A stretch of 64,000 nt of DNA, from NCBI GenBank assembly GCA_949752735.1, contig OX457043.1, positions 42,042,587 to 42,106,586 of the forward strand, in the 5' to 3' direction. Source of the DNA: Lumbricus terrestris (Eukaryota; Annelida; Clitellata; Crassiclitellata; Lumbricidae). The notes under the pieces were generated by a model. That model was not told where the DNA came from and ran no database searches. It saw nothing but the letters and a program-made list of their open reading frames with translations. Position 1 is the first letter of the stretch; each line of letters begins with the position of its first letter. Made by a program: the position numbers and the translations under genes. This document shows, one piece after another, positions 13,562 to 26,149 of this stretch.

Positions 13562-13622
13562 GGTGCCTTGCACACTGGGAGCACTTCTGAACGGTTCACC
13601 CTCTAGAGGCACTTTATAAAAT
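13562..13622 (+). repeat. SINE tail fragment
   Basis: Reads gtgccttgcacactgggagc then gaggcactttataaaatac, the shared SINE tail without a head. It lies directly beside the MITE target site at 13629. Confidence 0.6.
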
Positions 13623-13636
13623 ACAATACAATAAGC

Positions 13637-14185
13637 CAGTGGCGTATACAGGAGGGTTTAGGGGGTTAAACCCCCTCATTGGCTTAGAAAAAAGTTGTTT
13701 AAAACATTATTTACCCACTTAAATAAGAAAAAAACAGAACAATTGTTTGTAATGGCAATTGTTTTTCTTACTTAAATATTTCCTTTGTTATTTATTCCCT
13801 CTTTATTTACTGTTAAACTGTTGGCTTGGTGTCAGGAAGGGCATCTGACAAGACCATGAAACCATGGCTGCACTCTAGGTTATACGCAGGTATACAGCGT
13901 ATAATCACCTCCGGGAAAAAATGGCATCGTATACTCACCTCCGAAAATGAGGGTATACGCGGGTATACACCGTATACTCACCTCACAAAGAGTGTGTGGG
14001 TATACGCATGAAAAAATCTTGAAGAAATCGCGATTTATGAAGGAAAAATTTCTGAAAGTTGAGCGTTTGACGCCGTTAATAAGGGTTTGGGGCGAAAAAT
14101 CACCTAAAACGACACAATGACTAAAAAATCCAGAAAATTTAGCAATGCATAAATCCTTCATCATAAATTCCTGGCTACGCCACTG
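13637..14185. mobile_element. hAT-like non-autonomous element, 549 bp
   Basis: Terminal inverted repeats CAGTGGCGTA and TACGCCACTG are flanked by an exact 8-bp duplication caataagc at 13629-13636 and 14186-14193. CAGTG termini and 8-bp duplications are the hallmark of the hAT superfamily. A G/C-rich subterminal palindrome (taggggg, ccccct) follows the left end. The interior has three spaced copies of a motif like gtatactcacctc and no transposase. The left 60 bp match the left part of the element at 52830. Confidence 0.9.
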
Positions 14186-15204
14186 CAATAAGCTGACAAT
14201 GAATTTCTTCCTATGCCTAACCTTATCTTAACTTTTCATAAAGTTGCCTTATTTTATTTCATCTTATGTTACTGTGATTATTTCAGTCGATGCTATCAGA
14301 GATTTTGCAGAGTACCTTCTAATGACATTTCATGTAGATTAATTTAAATAATTGTAAAAAAGAGAGTCTTAGGCTTGGTGTTTCTCCATGTGTATTGTAT
14401 AGGTGATTGAAACTACTCTATGAATATTGTAAAAGGTCTGAGTCTGATTAAATATGAGAATGTTTTCGGTCAGGAATAGACGAAAAAAATTATTAAAGGT
14501 TGTTTTGAAATTATTAGTCTGTAATTAGGATTTTTCTTGAGGTGGTGGTTAATTGTTTTAAGACATGTTTCTCGAATAAAATAATAAGCATCTCAGACAC
14601 TGTTTACTGCTACGAAATGTTATTCAGAAAGAAAGGGGGTCATTCCAGTCTCGGCAGATTCATATGAACCCTTTGGATTGATCCTTTGATTTTTGCATCA
14701 ATCACTCGAAAGTCATTGAATTTATATTTATTGCTGTTATTCTGTCTTTGGTTGATGCTTGATGTCAATAAACGGATACATGTAAACGGATACATGTAAA
14801 CGGATACATGTATACAAGAATTCCAGAAATGTCATTCCTGTGTTTTGTTAATAGTTTATTTCCTGAAGCACAAAGCTTTATCAGTATCAGATGTCTGCAG
14901 TTCAAGAATAAAACTAGTATTTCCATTCTAACTAAGTTCAACAATCTGAGACAAGTTATATATATTCAAGTATTTTAATCTTGGACAAGAAGCAATGGGA
15001 TGTTATGCAACAATAGCACCACTCTGGTTTCAAGGAGTTCCAACTGTTGTCGTGAACCGAGATGTTAAAAACTGCGGTTTAAATCCTGATAATAAATACA
15101 ATAATGATGATTATGGTAATAATAACGCTAATTATAATAATAATACTAGCAATTTGGTACTTGAGAATCACATCCTTTTGCCGTCTTAATACTACTTTCT
15201 TTTC

Positions 15205-15278
15205 TCTGGGTGTGTCGCACTGGGAGCACCTCTGACTGGTTTGCACTGAGAGGCGCTTTATAAATTTATAGATACAAT
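15205..15278 (+). repeat. SINE tail fragment
   Basis: Reads tgtgtcgcactgggagcacc, tctgactggtt and gagaggcgctttataaat. Shared tail, no tRNA-like head visible. Confidence 0.65.
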
Positions 15279-16160
15279 GCAATAATAATAACAGTAAGAA
15301 TAGTTATAATAAAAACACTAACGATAATAACATCCCAAAGAATGCTAGCCCGATTTTTTGCAATTTCTAGGGATTACACATACCTTGAGAAAATTGAGAA
15401 CAGTAATTAATAATAATAAAAATAAACTTCCAATTATAATTGATTCATAAGTTGAAAGCCATGATGCTTTGAACTGCACTTGTACCCAGTCGGAACTTGA
15501 TGTGTTTTTATTCTAAATGGTTTGGAAACATAGAAGTGACGTCAAGATCCTCAATAATAATAATAATTATTAATAATACAATAATAATAACCATAATTAA
15601 TAATAATCCAACAATAATAGCCGTATTTACACAAGCTGCCGGGAACACCCGAGATTCAAGTTTTTATTCCAGCGTATCTCCATGACTATACAACGCTGTG
15701 GCTTTCACAGGTTCTTTCATCAACCTCTTAATTGACATGGATGAGGGTGGTTGAACTCGCTAAAATTGACACAACTTTTGTTCCGTTTGGCATATTTGTT
15801 GAAAAAATAATAATAATAATAATAATGAGTAGTATTTTTGGTCGTTGTAGTCTTTTTGAGGAGCTATTATTTATAAGCGCCTCTAAAAGAAAAACATGTC
15901 AGAAAAACATGTCAGAAGTGCAACCATCCTGATTATGCTGCAAGATGAAGGTCGCAGATAGAATGCTACTAGCAACAATTATATATATGATGACAATTAA
16001 ATCAATAGTAGTTTGTTGTGTCAGTTTGAGCCTGGAAGTGTTTTTGACGAATTATCATGTGAAGCCATAACATAATCATGTGAAGAGCCATAACATAATC
16101 ATGTGAAGAGCCATAACATAATCGTTGATGTGTCGTCGAGATTAGATTCTCATTTCCAAC

Positions 16161-19100
16161 CTAATCATCTTCCTCGTCTTCATCCGGCGCTTCTTCCTGT
16201 TCGTTGTCTTCCCCCAGGACCTCCTCTTCATTTCCTTGGACGTCGCCACCCTTGAGCTGCGCCTCCTGTTCTGGAGTTGGATCATCGACCTCGCTGACTT
16301 CTGGCCCGGTGGGGAATTCCTCCTCTGCCGCTGGGGGTATTACGGGGTTGTAGTTTTCGGCGAGGTATTTGTGTCCCCATCCAATGTAAATGTTGTCAAA
16401 ATGCCTGAAAATCCAAAAAGTTATTTATTTAATTTATATTTATTAATTTGTTATGCTAGTTTTGCATATCTAGCACTTTCGGTGTCAAGTCACCATCATG
16501 TCATGCTATTGCTAATACTTCGTAGGCTGCCATTTGGGCCCCTGGCAGATTTGGATGTTAAAAAATGGACCAATAATATTGAAGAATTGCGTGACTTCCC
16601 GGTTTTGGATGGCCTCTCTTTGTTCCCCACACTTTGTTTGACCTTTTTCAGTTTCCAATTTTTACTTACAATCCTCATCCAAAATAGCTAGGGATTAGCT
16701 CACTGGAGTGTCCCTTACATCATTAGGGTCACTCTAACCAGATCTTGTTCGATCAACCTGTCGTTGTAAGTAAAGTAAAGTAAAGTCCTATCCCGTTCCA
16801 TGAGGAACATAGGGAGGCGCTCATCTCCTTTTCCATGGCCCTGTACTGACCAGAAATTAACCAGCTTATGGAAAGGCTCCGGTGTGCCATAATATTGATA
16901 CGGTATTTCATAAAATTGATACCGTATTCCTTAAAATCGATACAGTAATTCTTGAAATTGATACAGTATTCCATAAAATTGATACTGTATTCCATAAAAT
17001 TGATACAGTATTCCATAAAATTGATACCATATTCCATAAAATTTCTATCACATGCCATTAAATTGCTACTGTACACGTGCGATAAAACTGATACGATGAG
17101 CATTACGACAGTGGCACTATAGAAGTGATTAGGTTAAGGTTAGATTAAGATTAGATTAGACCACTTTGTGACCTACTTTCCGCTGCAGAAGGCATGAGCT
17201 CCTGGCCAGAGACACGACTGCACGACCGCAACGGCATATTGCGGCACTATTCGAGATGACGCTCTCGTCATCCATGGCGACATCGCTCCCATCTCTGCAT
17301 CCTCGCTGAGCGGAGTGAGCAGCGGAGGACCGACTTCCGGTTCCATCTCTTCCGGTTGCTCTACCTCCTCCTCTTCCTCATTTTCCTCCAGTTCTGGATC
17401 AGTCTTTGCTTTTGGATTCCACCAAGTCGTCCTACCCTGAAACGTTACGACACATTTCGATATACCATAATGCATGGGCCCGCGGGCATTATGGTATTTT
17501 TGTCCCGCAGCGGTTCCCAACCCGTGGCCCGCGGGCCAAAAATGGCCAGCCTGGCCTACAAAAATGGCTCGCAGCATCTCAATGAGTTAAGAAAAATATA
17601 TGTAAAATTTAAAATTTGGACATGATAGAATATATAATTCTTTTCAATTACAAATTATTTTATTTGGACGTTAGTAAATTTTTGATTCAATTATAACAAT
17701 TTTATATGCCTTTAGTTAATTAAATTTTAATATCCTTGTGGCGCCTAATGTCTTCCAACTTAGAAACAGTGGCCCGACAGTCAAAAATGTTTGGGAACCA
17801 ATGCCATAATGTATCAATTGTTGACAAGGGAAAATTACTTCATGATGACCTGGAGATGCGGATTTTATCCAAATTCAGTATCTTCAAATATACATGTTCT
17901 TTTGGTTCAGGTTGTGAGAAATCCAGAGGCTTTGATCGAACTTACCTGAGGCAGAATGTGTTGCACGTGATGAACCCAGTTCGTTAATGTAGGATCGACG
18001 AGATCTTTGACTGGTATCGGCTCAAACTCTGCATTCGCGATGAAACTGTCTCGGTTACCAGCATCCTCTTCTTCTTCCTCTTCCTCGTCGAACTGATAGA
18101 AACCGAGCGGAGAGATCTGGGTTCCTGCGCTGATGCGTGCTATCTGTGCGCGCAAATAGTTTGCCTCCGTACCTGGGAAAGGTGGATAGCTGTTTATCTA
18201 CATGAAAAACCAATTAATATTATTATTCCCTCTTGTTGATATTAATAACTGTATTTTAATCATATTTCTCTTGGTACTCCTTATTGCAATGAAATTTAGG
18301 AACCATGAAAGCAAGTTTTAATCATTCAGTGGCTTTGAATAAGCTGATGCCCAGTGCTAAGATTTTAAGTATCACTGAAACAATCTAGAGATGACAATTA
18401 TTGCTGTTCTATTTATTCATTCATTTACTCTGCCTGTTTGCAAATGAGACAATTACCCCATCACTAATTGCACCAAATTACATTACTTGTAACGAAATAT
18501 CAGTTTATAGGTTTATTAAAACAGTGTGAAGTAATTCAATTTCATGGAGAATATTTGATATCGAGACTAAAACATATAATGTAGTCAAATTTCCACTGTA
18601 GATCCTTGATTCCTATCTCAGCAATAAAATCCATTCCAACAGAATTAGACCATGCCTTCACATAATATAACGAACACATTAACCCAATATTAATTTCTAG
18701 GAATAGTATAAAATTATATTGCATAAGAGATATTAGAAACTGTAGAGCTGAATAACCATGACTTAACTGGAGCTTCGAGTCTACCAGTAAAGAATTTCTT
18801 AATTTTTCTGGCCGTCGTGATTTGAGCTGGGGTTACGAAAGGCAGTTTGACCCAAGCGCCTCCCGGTTCGTTGCACACAAAATACGTTTTCTTGTTGGCT
18901 CCAATGCGATTTTCCTCTTTTGGTGCAACTGGAGGTGGCTTATAATTCAGCTTTGGAGTATCGTCGATTTCAATCTCAACTGGAATGATGCAAACAGAGT
19001 TCTCAGAAATAATTTTATTATCACAAACTTCACAAACATTCAAACAATGCTTCATCATAAGTTCTACTTCACAAACATTCAAGACAATACTTTATCGTCA

Positions 19101-22100
19101 ATTCTACTTCACAAACATTCAAAACAATACGTCATCATAAGTTCTACTTCACAAACATTCAAAACAATACTTCATTGTAAGTTCTACTTCACAAACATTC
19201 AAAACAATACTGCATTGTAAGTTCTACTTCACAAACATTCAAAACAATACTTCATCATAAGTTCTACTTCACAAACATTCAAAACAATACTTCATCATAA
19301 GTTCTACTTCACAAACATTCAAAACAATACTTTATTGTAAGTTCTACTTCACAAACATTCAAAACAATACTTCATCATAAGTTCTACTTCACAAACATTC
19401 AAGACAATACTTCATCGTAAGTTCTACTTCACAAACATTCAAAACAATACTTCATCGTAAGTTCTACTTCACAAACATTCTTCATTGTACGTTCTACTTC
19501 ACAAACATTAAAAACAATACTTCATCGTAATTTCTACTTCACAAACATTCTTCATCGTAAATTCTACTTCACAAACATTCAATACAATACTTCATCTTAA
19601 GTTCTACGGTACTTCTCAACCATTGAATACATTGTTTGTTTAGCAAAGGCAACCGGAAGTGAAGAGAACTTCTCGAGTTCCACTCACCTTCCTCTTCTTC
19701 ATCGTCTCTTTCTCTTTCCGGTTCTTCAACAACCTCTTCACCCTGAAAATCACATTTTCAATGCATGACTGTATATTTTATAAACAATTATGTTAAGGCT
19801 ACATTAACCTACTTATGACTCTGTATTGTCCTATTGTCCTACTAGGCTACTATGGCATTTTATTACATTATAAGAACCATGTGCAGTTATTCTGTGCTGT
19901 AATAGTAACTACTCGGTGCTCCAGAATCGGGCACACCAAAGGAGTGAGGTTTTAGGCTTAGTGAGGAAGAATTCTGGTAGGGTTCAAGGGTGTAGGCATA
20001 GCTCTAAAGGAAGGCCATTCCAGACCACTGTGACAACCACAAAGAAGGCTCGATTCTTTATGGTTGCAGTACAAGTATATTCATGCATATTCAACAGGGT
20101 GAGAATTGCCAGTGGGGTTGAGCGAGTTCAACCCTCCAGTCTTTCTTATGGCCCCATAGTAAAGTCTGCTTTTCACACCCCAACTCCACGTGGATTATAG
20201 TCGACCCCCCCGAATGTTTTTCCACAATTCTCATACTGATACACAGATGCTAATACCTCTTCCCTTTCCTCTTCCTCTTCACCTTCTCCCTCTCGAAACT
20301 CGACCTCGGCTATGATGTAGTTCTGCTCCGTTCCGAGGATCTTTCCCCAGAACCGGACATTCGTCACCGGCTGGGACTCGGTCAACCGACTGAGCGCCAG
20401 CCAGATGCGCACAATCTCCTCGCGGTTCAGCCCAATGCCAGCCTGCTCAAAGTAGTAGCACAGTTCGAGAAGGTTGGGAAGCGGAGATTCCGTCTCCTCT
20501 TCCAGTGCTTCCGCTTCACCGTCCAATCCATCACTTTTCTGGAATGAAATGGTAAATCAATCTATCATTGTTTCACGAATCTGAAATCTATTACTGGACC
20601 TGGTAGTGATCACTCCAAGAGACAACCAGTTGTTATTTTTACACAAGGTACTAAGAGATCTTCCATGCTTTCAAAAAATTATTTACAGTATTTTTCTGTG
20701 ATTGCTATGATTATTTTTTTATTATTAATTTTAATATTATTTTATATTAATATTTTTCCGAGATACATAATAGGCTCAATCCCTCAGGAGTCTAAAAAAT
20801 TTATGCAATGAACTGTTGTTGCTGAATATCTGGAAATTCAGGCCTCGTCCTCCACAGCCATGGGCGGAGACTTAGGGGGACAGCCCCCTCAATGGATGTG
20901 GTGGGGGACGGCCCATGCCATTGCCCCCTCCCCCAATCGGTAAGTGTTAGGTCATCATGTACACACTTCACGAAACACACTGAGGCTAAAACGTTAGAAG
21001 ATAGAAGAAGACAGATCTTCGAACAAACGAGGTGATGACTGAAAATGCCCTGAAATGCAGTGATGTTTGTAGGCTGAATGAAGACGGAAATTTGCTGAAA
21101 ATTATCTTACAAGAAAAAGTTTCTCTTGGACTTCTGCCAACTTTATCTCCGATGACTTCTCCGATTTACTTCGGATCGTGTCATCATCCAGTTTGAATCT
21201 CTCTCGCTTTACATCGCGACTCAAATCCTCGAAAATGTCGACAGCGTTGCCTGGTTTCTCATCAAGAATCTTCGTCAAAACTCGAGAAAGATGGTCGTAG
21301 CTGTTAAAGTAACATAATTCAAAGATAGTCTGTTATACTGCACGTCTGCAACCATTCTGCTATAACGTATATAACCAACTGTAACAGACACCACAAATAT
21401 ATTGTATGTCTTTTGACTGTTCATCTTGTATCTACGGTAATAACTTATCTGACTAAGGTGAGAAATCTTAAAAGTGTGACAGATAAACTGAAAAGCTAGT
21501 ACACTGTAACAAATGTAAAGGAGTGGATGGCCTCACTAAAAGTGGTATAACTTTTGTTCTGTTTGAGATATTTTCATGAAATCTGGCCATCATGTGTAAA
21601 TATGAATTGTCTATAAGCCTGTAAATTTCATTTCGAAATTCTTACTTTTGGTCAAGATATTGGCAAAAACCTAGGGGCTTTGTTTTGGCCCACTCTTTAT
21701 ATATTCAGTACCAACAACCTCAAGAGAAAAAGGGTGTATCAAGCCAGTCAGTTGGCCTATAGCCCCTTTTCAGTACCTTGCATTGGGTAAGTCTGCTTGT
21801 CTGCATGCCTGTTTGTCTGAATGTTTTTCTGAATGTCTGCATCAGATAAGTAAAGTAAGTACCCAGGCAGCTTCGTTCACTATCTCTTTCAAAGGCTATC
21901 CCACGACGCCAGTGGAGGAAAATATGGCTATCTGCGGGTCCAGTGAATGTCAAGGTGAGTAGGACTAGCTATAGGTAAGAAAACCCGATTGTGGTGGAAG
22001 AAACAAAAGGCTTATACAACCACGTCCTAAAACATAACTTAAACATATCAATCTACTTTCATATATTTAGCGGAATTGGCATCCCCTTTATGCTGGGTCT

Positions 22101-22344
22101 CCCCTTGACAACCATACTATATGTTAAACATTATGTACACTGCCACAATTGTATTGTATTCCTCAGGAAATAAGAAAAAAATTAAAAAATCATTTAGTTT
22201 CGTGTAACGCTGATTCTCTTACAGATTGAGTCCCGTTTTCGTGCTGGCTTTCGATAGAAACGATTTAGCGTTGACGATGGAATTATCTTTGCCTCCGATG
22301 TTTAGCTGCTCCGTCTGTTCATCGAATTCGTCGTCGAATTCCAT
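16161..22344 (-). CDS. RSPH4A: radial spoke head protein, RSPH4A/RSPH6A family, complete
   Basis: Eight coding exons in transcript order: 22223-22344 (ATG at 22342-22344), 21111-21300, 20257-20538, 19688-19742, 18768-18979, 17946-18197, 17177-17436 and 16161-16404 (TAG). Lengths sum to 1617 nt, 538 aa, near the family size, with every phase consistent. Conserved segments seen include [129 protein letters not shown] and [10 protein letters not shown], with Glu-rich linkers and an acidic C-terminus. The family forms the radial spoke head of motile cilia and flagella axonemes; in vertebrates loss impairs ciliary beating. Orthology to RSPH4A rather than RSPH6A cannot be settled because the paralogues arose by duplication within animals. 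The frame stays open upstream of the ATG and a cag lies 16 bp before it, so an extra 5' exon is possible. Confidence 0.95.
16897..17042 (-). repeat. 21-bp minisatellite in the last RSPH4A intron
   Basis: About seven copies of attgatacagtattccataaa with point changes. Because 21 is a multiple of three, the - strand stays open and gives a 7-residue repeat, but it lies between exons 17177-17436 and 16161-16404 and is intron. Confidence 0.85.
17473..17803. mobile_element. decayed hAT-like element, possibly rearranged at its left end
   Basis: CAGCGGTTCCCAACC at 17508 and TTGGGAACCAATG at 17791-17803 form hAT-style inverted ends. The 8-mer ccataatg occurs at 17465-17472 and 17804-17811, as a target duplication would. 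About 35 bp of extra palindromic sequence (gggcccgcggg) sits between the left duplication and the CAGCGG end, so the left side is altered. It lies in the RSPH4A intron between 17437 and 17945. Confidence 0.45.
19021..19605. repeat. 40-bp minisatellite, about 14 units
   Basis: Tandem copies of a unit starting acttcacaaacattcaaaac and ending cttcatcataagttct, with few substitutions and two internally deleted units near 19470-19560. It fills most of the RSPH4A intron between exons 19688-19742 and 18768-18979. Confidence 0.9.
20862..20935. mobile_element. possible one-ended MITE fragment
   Basis: The sequence catgggcggagacttaggg and the following ggggga/cccct palindrome resemble the left end of the element at 36810 (catgggcggatacag). 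I found no matching right end or target duplication. It lies in the RSPH4A intron between 20539 and 21110. Confidence 0.35.
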
Positions 22345-23054
22345 CTTCAAGGTCAACCTGAAATCGGTTGAATCGAATCGATCCAATCGAGCAGCTGGAC
22401 AATCCGATCGAACTCCGTTGTCTTCAGCTTGTGAAGAAATGTTTGTTTTTGCAGCACCGGCTAATGTTTGGTTGCTATTGGCAACAGGCTCAGCAGCCGG
22501 ATGGTGGTCGACTGCGTTCTACGTCATCAATTTATGTTTAGCCGAACACCATGGACTTGCATGCATAATTATAATGATCGTGATGTGCTGGTTCGATCAG
22601 AAGCATGATTAGAAGGTAGAGTCCTTTATAGTCTACGACTGTACTCTAATATCTTTGGATTGCTGTTGTGTAATTAACTGTAAATTTCGTCAGTGATATA
22701 AAATAATTATTATTTATTCAGATAGCCTATTTACTCTACCAACATGCCCAGATCAGATCTTGAGTTGAATTGCATATATAATTGTGGCGCCCTCTCAGTG
22801 CACACTTAGGCCTAAAATTATCAGAGGCGCTTGCGGTAGCCTAGCTAGGCTACGTGCGAGAGATGTAGAGAATTAAAGACAGCGCGGTCTTGAGACAGCG
22901 AAAGAGATCCTTGGTGCAGACGGTGTAAATTGAGAAGACCCAGCGAATCTAGACCTAGAGACTGCTCTAGTTAATGTCGCCAAAAGATTTATAGGCTATA
23001 TCAGTTATAATTTTCCTTGTCATAATATTGCACTTATAATTACTTTGCTATACT

Positions 23055-23412
23055 TGATCAGTGCTTAAATTGTGAAAAATAAGTGCCCGGACGCCCCTTA
23101 CCTTTCCAAAAGAAGTGCCTGGACGCCCTTAATTAACTTTTAGGCTGTGCTGGCCAATGAGTGGCAGGACGGCGTTCAGATTTTAAAATAAATTCATGGA
23201 CGCCGTCCATGACCGTCCAGACACACTTTAAACCCTGGCTATACTACGTTGCTAGAATCAGCACTTAAAGTGTAGAAAAGATTAATAAATGCTTGGACGC
23301 CCGGTCCTTATACCCTTCCGGTCTGTTTTGGCCAATAAATGCATGTCAGGACGGCGTTGAGATTTTAAAATGCATAGACGCCGTCCATAACCGTCCAGTC
23401 GCACTTTATGCC
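23055..23412 (+). repeat. two adjacent copies of a repeat of about 170-190 bp
   Basis: Both halves contain cagtgctta or cagcactta, a ggacgcc tract, ggccaat, caggacggcgtt, gattttaaaat, gacgccgtcca and ccgtccag in the same order (about 23055-23245 and 23252-23412). The second copy ends at the target site of the hAT element. Confidence 0.7.
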
Positions 23413-24098
23413 AGTGTGATAATCAGGGCCGGATTAACCAGTATGCCATGTCTGCCATGGCGGCGGGCCCCCGTCGTCAGAGGGCCCCCGCGCCAGAACA
23501 GAAAAAAATTAATGGGCATTTTTCCATTTATTCAACGTTGCTTCTCATGGAGAGGGTGTAAATTTACGTCAACTAAGCTTACTGATTGTTTTTCGTAAGG
23601 CGAACAATGATTTTATTTATATCGGCCCCCTATCTCTATGCCAGCTGCGTGTATAATTTATGAGTTTGTCCGTATTCCATGTGGCCTACTTTTAGATAAA
23701 TAGGCCAGAGTGACAGACAGGCAGACAGAGAGGGAGAGATCGGCCTACTAAGAGTCAGACACGGAGGCAGACAGCCAGACAGACAGACAGACGGAATAAC
23801 GGATACGAGATTCGGTTAAACTTATTTGAACAGTTGAACTCTGCAATGGGTCTGCAACTTCATACGCTTGCAAGGTGTATCAGATTATCTTTGGCGGAGC
23901 CTCACAAAGGCAATCTATAATAATTATGTCGTAGAGGAATGCTGCTACATGGATGCGGGGATGCGGTGTGTGGGTGGCGTCCAGGCCGTGCAGCTGTGCT
24001 CTCCTAATAGTAATAAGTAAGCATGGAGGTATAGATATATACAATATACTGAATATAAAATTTAATGCGATGTCATTATTGCGACTTGCATGTATATG

Positions 24099-24166
<68 letters not shown>

Positions 24167-24315
24167 CACCGAACTCTGATAAACTTCCCACATGCCATTG
24201 CATATAGAGTTCATTGAATATTTCGTCTTCACTTCAAGAAATTAACAACAGCGAATGCCGGAGAATATATAGGCCTAATAGCCTATAAATAGTATTGCAT
24301 TGACGAAAGTGAACG

Positions 24316-25313
24316 ATGCCGAAGAATAAAATATTTCAACTTTCCGGTGCTCAAAAAAGGCGAGTAGCGAAAGAACGCGCCGACAGGGAAAGAAAAAGTG
24401 TTTCATCCATTGCAAAACTGGATAGATTTTTCATGAACTCCACTGCAGTGACAGCTAGCCACATCAAATGAGTCAGAGCAGGGGCAGATTAGAAATGCTG
24501 GTGATAGTAATGTTCCATGCACTGAAGTTGTACCTGCAGAGCCTAAAGTTTGCGAGACTGGTGTAATAGAGATTACAACACAAATTTCTGCATCGTCAGC
24601 GGCAGATGATCGTGCTGTGCTATTCACTGTGTCGAAGACATACCATGCGGTAAGAGTCCGTTTGTGTAGGCTATTTAATCAAGAACTTTGCTTATGTTAT
24701 AAATGTAAAATGATCTCAGTCGTATATGTATATATATATATATACCATATATATTGATATATATTGATATATATATATCGATGAACTCTTCGCTTCATTC
24801 AATCATTCGCTTTAGCCTTTATGGAATAAGGCCTATAAATATAGAGCACTGTCAAGAGTAATCACGGACTTCGATGTGCTGGACGCTGGTAAAATTAGAG
24901 AATTGTCGCTTGCATTGGCAAGAACATAGGCCTATTCTGGTGATTTGGAAGCCGCGGTATTCCCTGATGAAATGATTCAGCTCGTCATGTTTGCAAAGAA
25001 CAGGAACTGTAAATCGCCAGCTTCTCTTGCCATGCTGCTGCATACAGAAGATCTTCAGTCTACATTTCCCAACGTGTCTATTGCTCTCTTTATGTAGCCT
25101 ACATGTGCCTGATGGTATCCAACTGCACTGGTGAAAGATCTTTTAGCAAAATGGCGTTGATAAAGAACAAGCTGCGTAGTACAATGACAGACAAACGTCT
25201 AACTGCACTGGAACTTCTTAGCGTTGAGATCGAGTGATCTTTTTGATACTGTTTCATTTAATGACATTCTTGACCAGTTCGCCACTGCCAAGAGTAGAAA
25301 AACGTGAACTATA
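24316..25313 (+). pseudogene. hAT transposase pseudogene (fragments)
   Basis: An N-terminal fragment (24316-24471) starts MPKNKIFQLSGAQKRR, is rich in Lys and Arg, and ends in TGA after KLDRFF; this is the typical start of such transposases. Near 24955-25097 VFPDEMIQLVMFAKNRNCK and TFPNVSIAL are readable. At 25115-25237 the C-terminal dimerisation motif NCTGERSFSKMALIKNKLRS is followed by LTALELLSVEIE and a stop; a frame change then reads FNDILDQFATAKSRK. Stops, a frameshift and missing middle parts make it non-functional. Confidence 0.8.
24728..24782. repeat. TA-rich microsatellite
   Basis: TATATA runs interrupted by ttga, inside the hAT element. Confidence 0.8.
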
Positions 25314-26149
25314 TTTGGTATAGGCCTATCACAGGATTTACACCGCTAATTTGAACAATATATATATATATATAATGCTTTGACGTTTCTAAAGTGTCAT
25401 TTAAAAATATTTTTGTGTTTCATTAAGCTATACACATAATGATTAAGTTTGAATTAGGCCTACACAGTCAATAATAGACACGCACAAGCACGTGGTACTG
25501 CAGGAAGACTATGGTGACGGAAGGCAATGGTAAATTAAGGGGCCCCCTGAGAATATGGCGGCGGGCCCCCCGAGGGCTTAATCCGGGCCTGGTGATAATT
25601 GTGGAAAAATAACTGGGGAGAAGGTTGGACTATGATTAACTTGAAATCGGTGTGTAAAAACAGATTTTTACTATGTGGATCTACGAAAGACTGGGCCCAC
25701 TGGGGGTTGAAACCCTCAACCCCTCTAGCTGACAATTCAGACCCTGTTTTAAGCCCTGGTAGGCCTACGTACGTCAGTGAAAGAGACCCTTGGCCCAGAA
25801 GGGCATAAATCCAGAAGACCCAGCAGATCCAGAGACTGCAGTGCTCTAGTTGATGTCGCAAAAGATTTATATCGGTTAGATAATTATTGTCATTGCAGGT
25901 ATTTATGATTAGTTTGCTAGAGTAGGCCTACGTGATCAATCAGAAGCCTATAGCGGCCACTCACATCCATATAATTATAGTCACTGGTCACTGTTAGAAT
26001 GGCATTGTCTTCCATAATAGCCAGCTGACACTTGCAGAAAATACAGAGGAACTGCAACTGGTGTGCCCCAGAGCCCTCTATTACTGTATTAGGAAGCTTT
26101 GACTGACACTATAGCCTATGTATGGGGCCTATACATGTATGTGCACCTG

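Larger units (their letters stand above)
13039..16160. other. convergent intergenic region between VIPAS39 and the radial spoke gene
   Basis: No coding exon is supported. It holds the 3' untranslated regions of both flanking genes (ends not determined), a hAT-like MITE at 13637-14185, SINE tails at 13562-13622 and 15205-15278, a 16-bp repeat (aaacggatacatgt) at 14768-14815, ATT/AAT-rich tracts at 15090-15150 and 15553-15615, and a roughly 23-26-bp repeat (gccataacataatcatgtga) at 16055-16125. Confidence 0.7.
23424..25591 (+). mobile_element. decayed hAT transposon, 2168 bp, with transposase remains
   Basis: Ends CAGGGCCGGATTAA and TTAATCCGGGCCTG are inverted (one mismatch) and flanked by the exact 8-bp duplication gtgataat at 23416-23423 and 25592-25599. 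Fragments of a hAT transposase of the ZMYM/DUF4371-like kind lie inside in the right order. The central catalytic region is largely absent. A TA microsatellite has expanded at 24089-24164. Confidence 0.9.

Noticed and set aside
22226..22612. 128-residue + strand open frame
   Set aside because: Antisense shadow of the first RSPH4A coding exon and its upstream open stretch.
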